A stretch of 64,000 nucleotides of DNA, from positions 158,791,256 through 158,855,255 of the forward strand of contig NC_053394.1 in the NCBI RefSeq assembly GCF_905171765.1, in the 5' to 3' direction. The notes under the pieces were generated by a model. That model saw nothing but the letters and a program-made list of their open reading frames with translations, ran no database searches and had not been told where the DNA came from. Both the position numbers and the translations under genes were made by a program. Below, piece by piece: positions 29,361 through 40,309 of this stretch; position 1 is the first letter of the stretch, and every line of letters begins with the position of its first letter. This DNA comes from Bufo bufo (lineage: Eukaryota > Chordata > Amphibia > Anura > Bufonidae).

Positions 29361-29491
29361 AGATAAATAGATATATGGATAAATAGATAGATGGCTAGAC
29401 AAATAGATATGTGATAGATAAATAGATAGATAGATATATAATAGATAAATAGATATGGGCTAGATAGATAGATTCATTGTTAGATAGATGG
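29361..29491. repeat. GATA microsatellite
   Basis: Array continues to the ATGG duplication at 29488-29491 before the Gypsy LTR. Confidence 0.95.
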
Positions 29492-29649
29492 TGTGGGGGT
29501 CAGCTCAATAGTGGTAGGCACAGTAGTCAGAGACAGTGATACAATGGCACAGTTCACACAGGGATTTGCATGTTTTCTTTATTCTCATCCACAAGCAAAA
29601 TATAAGGCCTTTACATTCAGGCAAAGATACAAAATAAATTCCTGCTCGG
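29492..29649 (-). mobile_element. 3' LTR of the Gmr1-like element, outer piece
   Basis: 158 bp matching 41109-41272, ending at TTCCTGCTCGG where chromovirus sequence takes over. Confidence 0.88.
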
Positions 29650-29730
29650 CAGTCGGATGTTTATTTATAACTTCCAGTTCTCTGCAACACCATCTGTGAC
29701 ATTATAAACCGCCATAACCGTCTTAAGCAT

Positions 29731-30240
29731 GGATCGGTTTCAGCCTTGATTGACCGCATGCAGGGTCTTTCACTGGAGGTAGCAGATCAGCTAGTGTCTC
29801 AGTTTCAGGTGACCGGTTCTGCTTGCGTTCATGGAGATTGTTCCGAGCCTAAGATCTCGCTTCCGGATACGTTCTCCGGGGGTAGTGAGAATTTTGTTCG
29901 TTTTAGATAGGCTTGCAAACTCCATTTTCGCCTACTTCCCCATTCCTCTGGTGATGAGGAGCAGAGGGTGGGGATCATCATCTCGCTGCTTAGGGATAAC
30001 GCTCAGTCTTGGGCCTTTTCGCTGCAGGTGGGGGCACGGCCCCTCCGATCGGTGGATGAAATTTTTGTAGCCCTGGGGCAGATATATGATGACCCGGATT
30101 GTATTGCTCTGGCTGAATCTAAACGGCGTCTTTTATGCCAGGGTAAACAGTCCGCAGAGATATATTGTTCAGAATTTCGGAGATGGGCAGCTGATACTGG
30201 TTGGAATGATGCTGCACTCTGAAGTCAATTTTGCCATGGT
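29731..30240 (+). pseudogene. Chromovirus Gag, N-terminal part
   Basis: From ATGGATCGGTTTCAG the translation gives LSLEVADQLVSQFQV, then segments in one main frame with stops near 29907 and 30222: LPHSSGDEEQRVGIIISLL, DNAQSWAFSLQVGARPLRSV, LAESKRRLLCQGKQSAEIYC and EFRRWAADTGWND. This is the capsid region of chromovirus-type Gag, also seen in domesticated mammalian relatives. It is non-functional because of in-frame stops. Confidence 0.82.
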
Positions 30241-30252
30241 CTTTCGGAGGGA

Positions 30253-30969
30253 TTGAAAGATGCATTTGCCTTTCATGAGAGACCTGCCTCGTTGGAGTCT
30301 GCCATGTCTCTAGCTGTTCGCATTGACAAGCGTCTTAGAGAGAGAGGAGAGACCACTCCTTCCTGTCATATTCAGTCCAAGGACAGTGGGGCGGTCTCAT
30401 TCAGTGTGCAGGGGCCTCAGTCTCTCTCAATCCCCTCTGAGGAGGAGGCCATGCAGCTGGGTTTGCTTGCCTCTGATAGTAGAGGATTCAGCTCTCAGAG
30501 GAGGGTTTGTTTCTGTTGTGGGGGTATAAATCATTTTGCAAATGTTTGCCCCTCTAGGAGATTCAGGGAGTTTTCTGAGGGTAATAAAGAAACAAAAAGA
30601 AAAAAAACCTCTAAAAACTTTCCATCTGTTACTATTAGCAAGGTTGATGGGGAAATTGAAGGTTTGCCGTTTGCTTGTAATTCCCGTTTTGTCCTACCTG
30701 CCAGGGTGGCACTAGATAGCAAGAACATTGTTTGTGAGATTTTTGTAGATAGGGGAGCAGCTGTCAATCTCATTGACAATCAATTTGCTATAACACATGG
30801 TTTCCAGGTATGCACTGTTTTTGCTATCGATTCCGCTCCACTTTCTCAAAAATCATTAAAGGGCATAGTTCACAATATCCGTTTGACTGTGGGTGATGCT
30901 CATGTTGAGGATATGTCATGTTTCGTCCTAAGCGGATTACCTACCCCTCTAGTGTTGGGGCTACCCTGA
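30253..30969 (+). CDS. Chromovirus nucleocapsid and protease
   Basis: 238-codon frame. LKDAFAFHERPASLESAMSL completes the capsid; a CCHC knuckle CFCCGGINHFANVC lies near residue 87; the protease region has IVCEIFVDRGAAVNLIDNQF near residue 160. The retropepsin motif D-(S/T)-G reads D-R-G here, so protease activity should be lost. The frame ends at VLGLP followed by a stop where pol would continue. Confidence 0.85.
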   Translation: MKDAFAFHERPASLESAMSLAVRIDKRLRERGETTPSCHIQSKDSGAVSFSVQGPQSLSIPSEEEAMQLGLLASDSRGFSSQRRVCFCCGGINHFANVCPSRRFREFSEGNKETKRKKTSKNFPSVTISKVDGEIEGLPFACNSRFVLPARVALDSKNIVCEIFVDRGAAVNLIDNQFAITHGFQVCTVFAIDSAPLSQKSLKGIVHNIRLTVGDAHVEDMSCFVLSGLPTPLVLGLP

Positions 30970-31019
30970 CTCACTAAACATAACCCCACCATTGATTGGC
31001 AAGCAAGGCAAATAAATGG

Positions 31020-32095
31020 TTGGAGTGACTTTTGCAGAGAGAATTGCCTCACGGCGTCTCTTTCAGAGGTTTCTACCAAGACTGTACCATCTTTTCTCTC
31101 TCAATTTTCGGATGTGTTTTCAGAGAGTGGTGTCCAGGAGCTGCCCCCTCACCGGGAGTACGATTGCCCTATTAATCTTATCCCAGGCACCAAGCTGCCA
31201 AAATCAAGTTTATATAATCTCTCCCAACCTGAAAGAGTCGCTATGCGTACTTAGATCTCTGAGAGCCTGAGGAAGGGACACATCCGACCCTCGAAGTCAC
31301 CTGTTGCCGCTGGGTTTTTTTTTGTTAAGAAAAAAGATGGTTCTTTAAGACCATGTCTGGATTTCAGGGAGCTGAACTGTATCACAATTCGTGACCCTTA
31401 TCCGTTTCCTCTGATCCCGGACCTGTTTAACCAGATTGTTGGGGCTAAAGTTTTTTCTAAGTTGGATTTAAGAGGGGCATACAACCTAGTCAGGGTCAGG
31501 GAAGGGGACGAATGGAAGACGGCCTTCAATACCCCTGAGGGCCATTTCGAGAATTTGGTTATGCCCTTTGGTTTGATGAATGCTCCAGCCGTCTTCCAAC
31601 ATTTTGTGAACAGCATTTTTTATCATTTAATGGGGAAATTTGTACTGGTGTATATAGATGACATTTAGATTTTTTCTCCTGATTTCAAAACTCATAGGGA
31701 CCACCTACGTCAGGTCTTGCTCATTCTGCGGGAGAATAAATTGTACGCTAAACTGGAAAAATGTGTATTTGCGGTTCCAGAGATTCAATTTCCGGGTTTT
31801 CTTCTCTCCGCTTCTGGTTTTCGCATGGACCCTGAGAAGGTCCGCGCTGTGCTTGATTGGGAGATTCCTGAGAATCAGAAGGCGCTGATGCGGTTTTTGG
31901 GTTTTGCCAATTATTACAGGAAGTTCATTTTGAATTATTCCTCTGTTGTTAAGCCACTCACTGATATGACTAAAAAGGGGGTAGATTTTTCCTCCTGGTC
32001 GGTAGATGCGCTTAAGGCCTTTTCTAGTATCAAAGAGAGTTTTGCTTCCGCTCCCATCTTGGTACAACCTGATGTCTCTCTCCTTTCATTGTTGA
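31020..32095 (+). pseudogene. Chromovirus reverse transcriptase
   Basis: Motifs in order: [37 protein letters not shown] (motif A), [20 protein letters not shown] (B) and FVLVYIDDI followed at once by a TAG stop (31666-31668). Then come YAKLEKCVFAVPEIQF, the connection region (RFLGFANYYRKFILNYSSVV, LTDMTKKG) and a frameshift near 32090 leading into RNase H. YIDD is intact, but the stop and shift kill the protein. Confidence 0.9.
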
Positions 32096-32096
32096 G

Positions 32097-33420
32097 GTGG
32101 ACGCTTCTGAGGTGGGTGTGGGTGCGGTCTTGTCTCAGGGTCCCTCTCCTGCCAAATGGCGACCGTGTGCCTTTTTCTCAAGGAAACTCTCCTCCGCAGA
32201 GAGAAATTACGATGTGGGAGATAGGGAGTTGTTGGCCATCAAATTAGCTTTTGAGGAATGGCGCCATTGGCTAGAGGGAGCCAGACACCCTATTACTGTG
32301 TTTACCGACCATAAGAATCTGGCCTACTTGGAATCAGCCAAGCGTCTGAACCCGAGACAGGCCAGATGGTCTTTATTCTTTTCTAGGTTTAATTTTGTTG
32401 TCACGTTCCGCCCTGGGGTTAAAAATGTGAAGGCTGATGCCCTGTCACGTTATTTTCCGGGAGGGGGGAACTTTGAAGACCCGGGTCCCATTTTGGCTGA
32501 AGGGGTGGTCGTCTCTGCTCTTTATCCTGATTTGGAGGCAAAGGTTCAGGCAGCCCAGGCAGAGGCCCCTGATATTTGTCCTCCTGGGAGGTTGTTTGTG
32601 CCTCTCGCTTTACGACACAAGGTTTTTAAGGAGCACCACGATACTGTCCTTGCTAGGCACCCGGGGAGTAGAGCCACAGTGGATCTCATTGCTCGGAGAT
32701 TCTGGTGGCCGGCTCTTTGTAAGACGGTTGAGGGTTTTGTGGCAGCCTGCGAGACTTGCGCTCGTGCCAAGGTCCCTCATTCACGGCCATCGGGTTCTCT
32801 CCTCCCGTTACCCATTCCTTCCCGTCCTTGGACGCATCTGTCCATGGACTTCATTATGGACCTGCCTCGTTCCTCGGGGAAGACTGTGATTCTGGTAGTA
32901 GTGGACCGTTTTGGCAAAATGGCGCATTTCATTCCCTTTCCTGGGTTACCCAATGCTAAAACGCTGGCGCAAGCATTTGTTGATCACATTGTCAAATTGC
33001 ATGGCATTCCTTCAGACATAGTTTCTGATAGGTGCACGCAGTTTGTTTCCAGATTCTGGAAGGCCTTCTGTTCTCGCTTGGGGGTTCGGTTGTCGTTCTC
33101 TTCTGCTTTTCACCCGCAGTCGAATGGTCAGACCGAACGCGTCAATCAGAATCTGGAGACATATCTGCGCTGTTTTGTGGCAGAGAATCAGGAGGATTGG
33201 TGTTCTTTTTTGTCCCTTGCTGAGTTTGCTTTAAATAACCGTCGCCAGGAGTCCTCGGATAAGTCACCATTTTTTGGTGCATATGGGTTTCATCCGCAGT
33301 TTGGGACATTCTCTGGAGAGGGGTCTTCTGGTTTACCTGATGAGGAGAGATTTTCCTCGTCTTTGTCATTTATTTGGCAAAAGATTCAGGGTAATCTGAA
33401 GAGGATGAGTGAGAGATATA
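32097..33420 (+). CDS. Chromovirus RNase H and integrase
   Basis: An open frame of about 440 codons. RNase H: MDASEVGVGAVLSQG, DRELLAIKLAFEEWRHWLEG and TVFTDHKNLAYLES. Integrase zinc-binding HHCC: HHDTVLARHPGS plus CETCARAK. Catalytic core: WTHLSMDFIMDLP (D), IPSDIVSDRCTQFVSRFW (D; the usual DRGTQF reads DRCTQF) and HPQSNGQTERVNQ (E). The frame ends in KRMSERY, where the Tc1 at 33421 begins; the last codons of the frame are Tc1 sequence. The catalytic triad is complete. Confidence 0.92.
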
Positions 33421-34984
33421 CAGGGAGTGCAGAATTATTAAGCAAATGAGTATTTTGACCACATCATCCTCTTTATGCATGTTGTCTTACTCCAAGCTGT
33501 ATAGGCTCGAAAGCCTACTACCAATTAAGCATATTAGGTGATGTGCATCTCTGTAATGAGAAGGGGTGTGGTCTAATGACATCAACACCCTATATTAGGT
33601 GTGCATAATTATTAGGCAACTTCCTTTCCTTTGGCAAAATGGGTTAAAAGAAGGACTTGACAGGCTCAGAAAAGTCAGAAATAGTGAGATATCTTGCAGA
33701 GGGATGCAGCACTCTTAAAATTGCAAAGCTTCTGAAGCGTGATCATCGAACAATCAAGCGTTTCATTCAAAATAGTCAACAGGGTCGCAAGAAGCGTGTG
33801 GGAAAAACCAAGGCGCAAAATAACTGCCCATGAACTGAGAAAAGTCAAGCGTGCAGCTGCCAAGATGCCACTTGCCACCAGTTTGGCCATATTTCAGAGC
33901 TGCAACATCACTGGAGTGCCCAAAAGCACAAGGTGTGCAATACTCAGAGACATGGCCAAGGTAAGAAAGGCTGAAAGACGACCACCACTGAACAAGACAC
34001 ACAAGCTGAAACGTCAAGACTGGGCCAAGAAATATCTCAAGACTGATTTTTCTAAGGTTTTATGGACTGATGAAATGAGAGTGAGTCTTGATGGGCCAGA
34101 TGGATGGGCCCGTGGCTGGATTGGTAAAGGGCAGAGAGCTCCAGTCCGACTCAGACGCCAGCAAGGTGGAGGTGGAGTACTGGTTTGGGCTGGTATCATC
34201 AAAGATGAGCTTGTGGGGCCTTTTCGGGTTGAGGATGGTGTCAAGCTCAACTCCCAGTCCTACTGCCAGTTTCTGGAAGACACCTTCTTCAAGCAGTGGT
34301 ACAGGAAGAAGTCTGCATCCTTCAAGAAAAACATGATTTTCATGCAGGACAATGCTCCATCACACGCGTCCAAGTACTCCACAGCGTGGCTGGCAAGAAA
34401 GGGTATAAAAGAAGAAAATCTAATGACATGGCCTCCTTGTTCACCTGATCTGAACCCCATTGGGAACCTGTGGTCCATCATCAAATGTGAGATTTACAAG
34501 GAGGGAAAACAGTACACCTCTCTGAACAGTGTCTGGAAGGCTGTGGTTGCTGCTGCACGCAATGTTGATGGTGAACAGATCAAAACACTGACAGAATCCA
34601 TGGATGGCAGGCTTTTGAGTGTCCTTGCAAAGAAAGGTGGCTATATTGGTCACTGATTTGTTTTTGTTTTGTTTTTGAATGTCAGAAATGTATATTTGTG
34701 AATGTTGAGATGTTATATTGGTTTCACTGGTAAAAATAAATAATTGAAATGGGTATATATTTGCTTTTTGTTAAGTTGCCTAATAATTATGCACAGTAAT
34801 AGTCACCTGCACACACAGATATCCCCCTAAAATAGCTAAAACTAAAAACAAACTAAAAACTACTTCCAAAAATATTCAGCTTTGATATTAATGAGTTTTT
34901 TGGGTTCATTGAGAACATGGTTGTTGTTCAATAATAAAATTAATCCTCAAAAATACAACTTGCCTAATAATTCTGCACTCCCTG
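33421..34984 (+). mobile_element. Tc1/mariner element, DD37E type
   Basis: Ends CAGGGAGTGCAGAATTATTA and the reverse complement at the right, TA at 33419-33420 and 34985-34986. The 1,564-bp element interrupts the chromovirus exactly between integrase and chromodomain coding. The spacing of the last two catalytic positions is 37, as in the DD37E (TRT) group of vertebrate Tc1 transposons. A TATTAGGTG and CATAATTATTAGGCAACTT subterminal region lies near 33585-33625. Confidence 0.92.
33660..34656 (+). pseudogene. DD37E Tc1/mariner transposase, inactivated
   Basis: The N-terminal HTH (EIVRYLAEGCSTLKIAKLLK, then RDHRTIKRFI) is in one frame to about 33810; a shift then gives the long frame RRKITAHELRKVKRAAAK to the end at 34656. 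Catalytic core: KVLWTDEMRVSLDGPDGW (D), FMQDNAPSHASK (D) and SPDLNPIGNLWSI. The third residue, normally Glu in PIENLW, is Gly, and 37 residues separate it from the second D. GGGGVLVWAGI is intact. The frameshift and E-to-G change both predict loss of activity. Confidence 0.9.
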
Positions 34985-34986
34985 TA

Positions 34987-35543
34987 AGCGTGTGGCGGAT
35001 AAGAGACGTGTGCCTGGTCCGGACCTGAATGTGGGTGATCTGGTGTGGTTGTCTACAAAGAATATCAAACTGAAGGTTCCCTCCTGGAAGTTGGGTCCTA
35101 AGTTTATTGGGCCTTACAAGATCTTGTCCGTCATCAATCCCGTTGCCTTCCGTCTTGATCTTCCTCAGACTTGGAAGATCCATAATGTTTTTCACAGGTC
35201 CCTATTAAAACCGTATGTCCAACCCACTGTACCCTCCTCTTTGCCTCCTCCTCTGATTGTGGTTGATGGTAATCTTGAATTTCAGGTCTCTAGGATTGTG
35301 GATTCTCGCATTATCCGCGGTTCTCTCCAGTACCTCGTTCATTGGGAGGGTTATGGTCCTGAGGAGAGGATGTGGTTCCCAGTGGCGGACATTAAGGCCA
35401 CTCATCTTATCAGGGCTTTCCATAGGTCCCATCCTGAGAAAGTGGGCTCTGAGTGTCCGGAGTCCACTCGTAGAGGGAGGGGTACTGTCACCGCCAGTTC
35501 TGTGAGAAGGTCTGTTAGACGTTCTTCTCTACCTTTTGCATGA
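34987..35543 (+). CDS. Chromovirus integrase C-terminus and chromodomain
   Basis: Resumes after the Tc1 with ADKRRVPGPDLNVGDLVWLS and WKLGPKFIGPYKILSVINPV, the GPY/F module of integrase, then NVFHRSLLKPYV. A chromodomain follows (FQVSRIVDSRIIRGSLQYLV, HWEGYGPEERMWFPVADI), which in chromoviruses directs integration to marked chromatin; its aromatic cage positions look present (Y/W/W). The stop lies inside the LTR after LPFA, normal for such elements since the polypurine tract is in the coding end. Confidence 0.92.
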
Positions 35544-36012
35544 GGTTCTTTGTTTTGGTTTCACTTTGTCATCTCTTTTCCTTCTCCCAGCTGTCATCTA
35601 TTTACACTGATTGCTTCCCTTTATATTCCCTCCCATACTGCCTCACTTTGCGGTTTATACTACTTCCTGGATTGTGTTCACTGCTAGAGGCTACAACTGC
35701 TGGTTCCTCAGATAAGTATTTTCCTTTATTTGTGTTTCCGTGCTGGCTTGAATCTAGGTGACCCTGACTCCCTCCGTATTAAGTGCAGGGAGCTGGTGGT
35801 CGTGTCCCCTCACTATTATAGGGTTTTCAGGTGTCACACAGTCTAGGTACGAGGGCATGCAATTCTCTATCATAAAGATCTTTGCATGGGCATAGCAGTC
35901 AGGGCGAGCTCTAGGGGTTTTATAGGGCTCACCCATATGTTCCTTAGTTTGGGATCAAGTCAGTTGGATGTTTATTTATAACTTCCAGTTCTCTGCAACA
36001 CCATCCGTGACA
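35486..36012 (+). mobile_element. 3' LTR of the chromovirus
   Basis: 527 bp from TGTCACCGCC to CCGTGACA, preceded by AGAGGGAGGGG. Ends are inverted TGTCAC/GTGACA. The last 52 bp match the 5' LTR remnant at 29650-29701 with few differences. Confidence 0.9.
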
Positions 36013-36146
36013 GCAGACCATCTTTCCCTGGATTTATGATATCTCACCCAGGTTTCCTAGTTGAGATATCCACCTCCTGTAGCGTAGTACATGGTATATG
36101 AAAGAAACCTAGGCGAAATATAACGATTATCTACTACTTTTCCAGT
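36013..36146 (-). mobile_element. 3' LTR of the Gmr1-like element, inner piece
   Basis: Matches 41622-41754 (GCAGACCATCTTTCCCTGG onward). About 350 bp of LTR present in the 5' LTR (roughly 41273-41621) is missing, so the chromovirus insertion was accompanied or followed by a deletion. The inner edge reads TTTTCCAGT, not TTTTCCACA. On minus the adjoining internal sequence is a purine-rich AAAGGGGGAGGG tract, the likely polypurine primer. Confidence 0.85.
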
Positions 36147-37301
36147 CACTGTCTCACATACCCTCCCCCTTTGTTCGAACCTGTGGGGCGGAACACTTTT
36201 ACTCACCAAACAGTGTGTTGTGGATAGGGCATCGGCATTCCCTTGCAGTTTGCCTGACCTGTGCTCAACCAAAAATGTAACGTTTTGTAAAGTCAGAAAC
36301 CACCTTGTGACTCTCGCGTTTCTCTCCTTGGCCTGACTCATCCATGTAAAGGGGGAATGATCTGTCACCAACATGAACTGTCGACCCAACAAGTAATATC
36401 TTAAAGTCTCTAGAGCCCATTTAATTGCCAGACATTCCCGTTCGACAATACTATAATTTTTCTCTGCAGGAGTAAGTTTTCTACTCAGGTATGTAACAGG
36501 GTGTTCTTCTCCCCCAACCTCATGCGACAGGACTGCCCCTAAACCAACATCAGAGGCATCAGTCTGTACAGTAAACACCTTTTTGAAATTTGGGGTCAAC
36601 ACTGGTTGTCTACAAAGGGCAGACTTTAACTCCTGAAATGCACTCTCAGCTTCTGTGCTCCATTTTAGCATGGCCGACTTACTTCCCTTGGTGAGGTATG
36701 TCAAGGGTACTGCTACACTAGGAAAGTTTGGGATAAACCTGCGGTAATACCCCACAATTCCCAAAAAGGCTCTCACTTGTTTTTTGGTTATGGGCCGGAG
36801 CCAATCTTGGATGGCTTCTACCTTATTCACTTGAGGTTTTATTACACCTCTCCCAATTATATACCCTAGATAACGTGCTTCTAAAGCACACTTCTTAGGG
36901 TTTGCCGTTAACACGGCTGCCCGGAGGGAATCCAACACCGCCTGCACTTTTGGTAAATGACTTTCCCAGTCATCACTAAAAATGATGATATCATCTAGAT
37001 AAGCAGAAGCATATCTACAATGGGGTTTAAGGATGACATCCAATAACCTTTGGAAGGTCGCTGGAGCCCTATGTAACCCGAAGAGCATGGTGACATACTA
37101 AAAAAGGCCTTCTGGAACGACAAAAGCCATTTTTTCTTTAGCACTGTCAGTAAGGGACACTTGCCAGTACCCCTTGGTTAGGTCAAGAGTAGAGAAATAC
37201 CTTACTGACAGTCTCTCAATTAGTTCATCCACTCTCGGCATTGGGTATGCGTCAAACCTTGACACTTCATTTAATTTTCGGAAATCATTACAGAATCTCA
37301 C
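36057..37301 (-). pseudogene. Gypsy reverse transcriptase and RNase H
   Basis: Two frames joined across a stop near 37090: MRFCNDFRKLNEVSRFDAYP to FSTLDLTKGYWQ (motif A D), then LFGLHRAPATFQR and SAYLDDIIIFSDDW (YLDD intact). The connection and RNase H follow (FTVQTDASDVGLGAVLSHEV, ERECLAIKWALETLRYYLLG, LVTDHSPFTWM, GNADALSTTH). Coding continues through EQRGRVCETVTGK, whose DNA forms the polypurine tract, into the LTR. Upstream the N-terminal fingers are cut by the deletion at 37366. No integrase lies downstream. Confidence 0.9.
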
Positions 37302-37365
37302 TGTACCATCTGGCTTTGGGATTAGGACTTATGGGATTGGACCACTCACTGGACCAGACACTTTG

Positions 37366-39478
37366 TCGGCAGCCCATCAGAGGCCGGTGCAGGCGGCGCG
37401 ATGACATCATTGCGCCTCCTGAGCCGTACAGTGCGGGACACAGGCCAGAAAAGGCCTGCATCGCATAGCTGACATGGAGGTAAGTATAAGTGTTTTTTAA
37501 ATTTTTTTATATGTGTACAATACTGGCTACTGGCGCATGATGGGGGGCTCTGGCTACTGGCACATGATGGGGGTGGGCTCTGGCTACTGGCACATGTTGA
37601 TGGGGGCTCAGGCTACTGGCACATGATCGGGGGGCTCTGGCTACTGGCACATGATGGGGGGGCTCTGGCTACTGGCACATGATCGGGGGGCTCTGGCTAC
37701 TGGCACATGATAGGGGGGGCTCTGGCTACTGGCACATGATAGGTGGGGGGCTCTGGCTACTGGCACATGATAGGGGGGGTCTGGCTACTGGCTCATGATA
37801 GGGGGGCTCTGGCTACTGGCACATGATATAGGGGGGGCTCTGGCTACTGGCACATGGGGGGATCTGGCTACTGGCACATGATGGGGGGCCTCTGTCTACT
37901 GGCACATGGGGCTCTGGCTACTGGCACATGATCGGGGGGGCTCTGGCTACTGGCACATGATATAGCGGGGGCTCTGGCTACTGGCACATGATATAGGGGG
38001 GCTCTCGCTACTGGCACATGATATAGGGGGGGCTCTGTCTTCTGGCACATGATGGGGGGCCTCTGTCTACTGGCACATGGGGCTCTGGCTACTGGCACAT
38101 GATGGTGGGCTCTGGTTACTGGCACATGATCAGGGGGGCTCTGGCTACTGGCACATGATATAGGGGGACTCTGGCTACTGGCACATGATATAGGGGGCTC
38201 TGGCTACTGGCACATGATATAGGGGGCTCTCACTACTGGCACATGGGGCTCTGGCTACTGGCACATGATGGGGGGGCTCTGGTTACTGGCACATGATCGG
38301 GGGGGCTCGGGCTACTGGCACATGATATGGGGGGGCTCTGGCTACTGGCACATGATATGGGGGGGCTCTGGCTACTGGCACATGATATAGTGGGGGCTCT
38401 GGCTACTGGCACATGATATAGGGGGGGCTCTGGCTACTGGCACATGATGGGGTGGCCTCTGGCTACTGGCACATGATGGGGGGCCTCTGGCTACTGGCAC
38501 ATGATGGGGGGCTCTGGCTACTGGCACATGATAGGGGGGGCTCTGGCTACTGGAACATGATAGGGGGGGTCCTCTGGCTACTGGCACATGATTGGGGGCA
38601 TCTATGAGGGCACATTTTACTGGCACATTATTGGGGGACATCTATGGGGGCACTTATTACTGGCACATTGGGGGCACTTATTATTGGTGGGCACTATAGG
38701 GGCATCTACTGAGACCACAAAGAATGGTTATTTTATATGGGGGCTCTGTATAGGGGCATTTTATACTGGGACACATTATGGTGGGTACTATGGGGAAGGG
38801 GGAGAGGAGTACTATGGGGTCATCTACGGGGGCACTGAGAAGGGGAATTTTATACTTACAAATTATGGGGGACACTGAGGGCATCTACTGGGGCACTATA
38901 AATGGGGCATTTTATACTGGTACATTATGGGGGGCACTAGGAGGGAGGGGGGAGAGGAGCACTCTGGGGGCATTTACTGTGGGCACTATATAGAGGTATT
39001 TTATACTGGCACATTATGGGGGCACTATGGGGACATTAGCTCAACTGGGGGCATTACAAGGGGGTATTTTTTGCACTGTCACATTATAAGGTGAATTATT
39101 TCTACTGGAGGGGGGGCATTATGGTGGGCTTTATTACTCCCCCATGGTATGAGCCCCCTAGTAGCAGCACCAGCCTCTCCCTGCTCTGCTATCCCTCTGC
39201 CCATTCTCCAAATCATTATTATGAAATCTTTCACATTAGGATAAAACACAACATCAGCTCCATCGAGCCCCCGGCCAAAGTGTTGAAGTGGCGTCCGAGA
39301 TTCCCAAGGGCCAAGCCAAGTAATTGTAGGTTTTCATGTGAAATATATTTATGTTATGCACATATAGCATACACTGTGCCACACAATATACAGTTTCTTC
39401 TGTAAAAGTCATCAAGTGTCATGGGGGGGCCTTATTGTTTTTCGCCCTAGGGCCCCATTTTACCTAGAACCAGCCCTG
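37366..39478. mobile_element. hAT-type non-autonomous element, left end deleted
   Basis: The right end reads, reverse-complemented, CAGGGCTGGTTCTAGG, matching the 7117-8847 element. Contents in the same order: GATGACATCATTGCGC segment, TACTGGCACATGATA minisatellite, GGGCACTATGGGG region and the exon-like piece. The left CAGGGC end is missing: sequence passes from Gypsy RT straight into internal hAT sequence, so a deletion removed the hAT terminus and the adjacent Gypsy pol. Confidence 0.85.
37520..38600. repeat. Minisatellite GGCTCTGGCTACTGGCACATGA
   Basis: About 36-40 units of 26-32 bp. Variants read ATGATAGGGGGG, ATGATATAGGGGG and ATGATCGGGGG. Minus translations (HVPVARAPPISCASSQS) are repeat artefacts. 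It is the longest of three related arrays in the window. Confidence 0.95.
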
Positions 39479-39514
39479 CCTCCCCCACATCTTCAGTATC
39501 ACCAGCTAGAACGG

Positions 39515-40309
39515 CTAGAGAAAATTATCAACCTCGTCAGTGGTCACCCCTACTGAGGGAACCTCAGAATCTGGGTCATATGGTTCAGGGGTAACCTCAG
39601 TACACACATTATCAGTCAGATTTTCTCCACAGGTTACATTTCTGCTCTGCCATAAGTCCCAGAATAGGGAAAAGTCTCTTCCCAGTATCACACTATGCAT
39701 TAGTGATTTAACCACACCCACTTCATGATATGATACACCACATGGAGTTTCTATTGTGACCCGAGCAGTTGGGTACTCTCTGGTTTCTCCATGTATGCAT
39801 AGTACCCCAACAGTATGTCCACTGTATATCCCAAGGTTTACCAGAGAGCCGTGTACCAAGGTCACCAAGCTCCCAGAGTCCAACAGCGCCTCAGCTGTAC
39901 AACCTCCTATGGACACAGTACACATTTGAGGTTCTAACTTAGACACAGTTTCTGCAGAATACACAGGTTGTGCAAACAGAGAAATACGTCTGGACATATT
40001 GCAGTCCATTGGCTCAGTTGTGAGGGGGCAATTAGCAACCACATGTCCAAATTCATGACACCGCCAGCACTGTACACGGCCCTGTTCCCCATTTTGGGAC
40101 CCTGGCCTGGACCTCCAGGTCCCAGCGGAATGTGGCCCAGCTGGCTCCCCCTTTGAGCCATCTCCCCTTAAAGCATTTCTTACCTCTCTAGCAATTGGTA
40201 CAGTCTTACCAGTAGACTTCAGTGACCTGCTGTCCCTGAGGCTGGCATACCTGGAAGATGCTTGGAGTAGGTCCTCTGTTGCATTGTACTGCTCCACAAG
40301 ACTTACCAA
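39515..40309 (-). CDS. Gag C-terminus (CCHC) and aspartic protease
   Basis: 264-codon frame. A CCHC knuckle CWRCHEFGHVVANC (CX2CX4HX4C, about residue 80) marks nucleocapsid. The retropepsin region follows, with ALLDSGSLVTLVHGSLV (active site DSG, near residue 145) and SVILGRDFSLFWDLW. The active-site triad residues are intact. The frame ends shortly after DEVDNFL, close to the hAT insertion, where coding would be expected to continue. Confidence 0.88.
   Translation of the reverse strand: MVSLVEQYNATEDLLQASSRYASLRDSRSLKSTGKTVPIAREVRNALRGDGSKGEPAGPHSAGTWRSRPGSQNGEQGRVQCWRCHEFGHVVANCPLTTEPMDCNMSRRISLFAQPVYSAETVSKLEPQMCTVSIGGCTAEALLDSGSLVTLVHGSLVNLGIYSGHTVGVLCIHGETREYPTARVTIETPCGVSYHEVGVVKSLMHSVILGRDFSLFWDLWQSRNVTCGENLTDNVCTEVTPEPYDPDSEVPSVGVTTDEVDNFL

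Larger units (their letters stand above)
29650..36012 (+). mobile_element. Chromodomain Gypsy retrotransposon (chromovirus)
   Basis: Order on plus: 52-bp remnant of the 5' LTR (29650-29701), gag, CCHC, protease, RT, RNase H, integrase, chromodomain, purine tract AGAGGGAGGGG and a complete 3' LTR (35486-36012). Both LTR pieces end GGATGTTTATTTATAAC...GTGACA. A DD37E Tc1 interrupts the coding region at 33421-34984. Stops and frameshifts in gag, protease and RT make it defective. It sits within the 3' LTR of the minus-strand Gmr1-like element. Confidence 0.9.

Noticed and set aside
34014..34250. Minus frame over the DD37E transposase
   Set aside because: Antisense shadow of the transposase coding strand.
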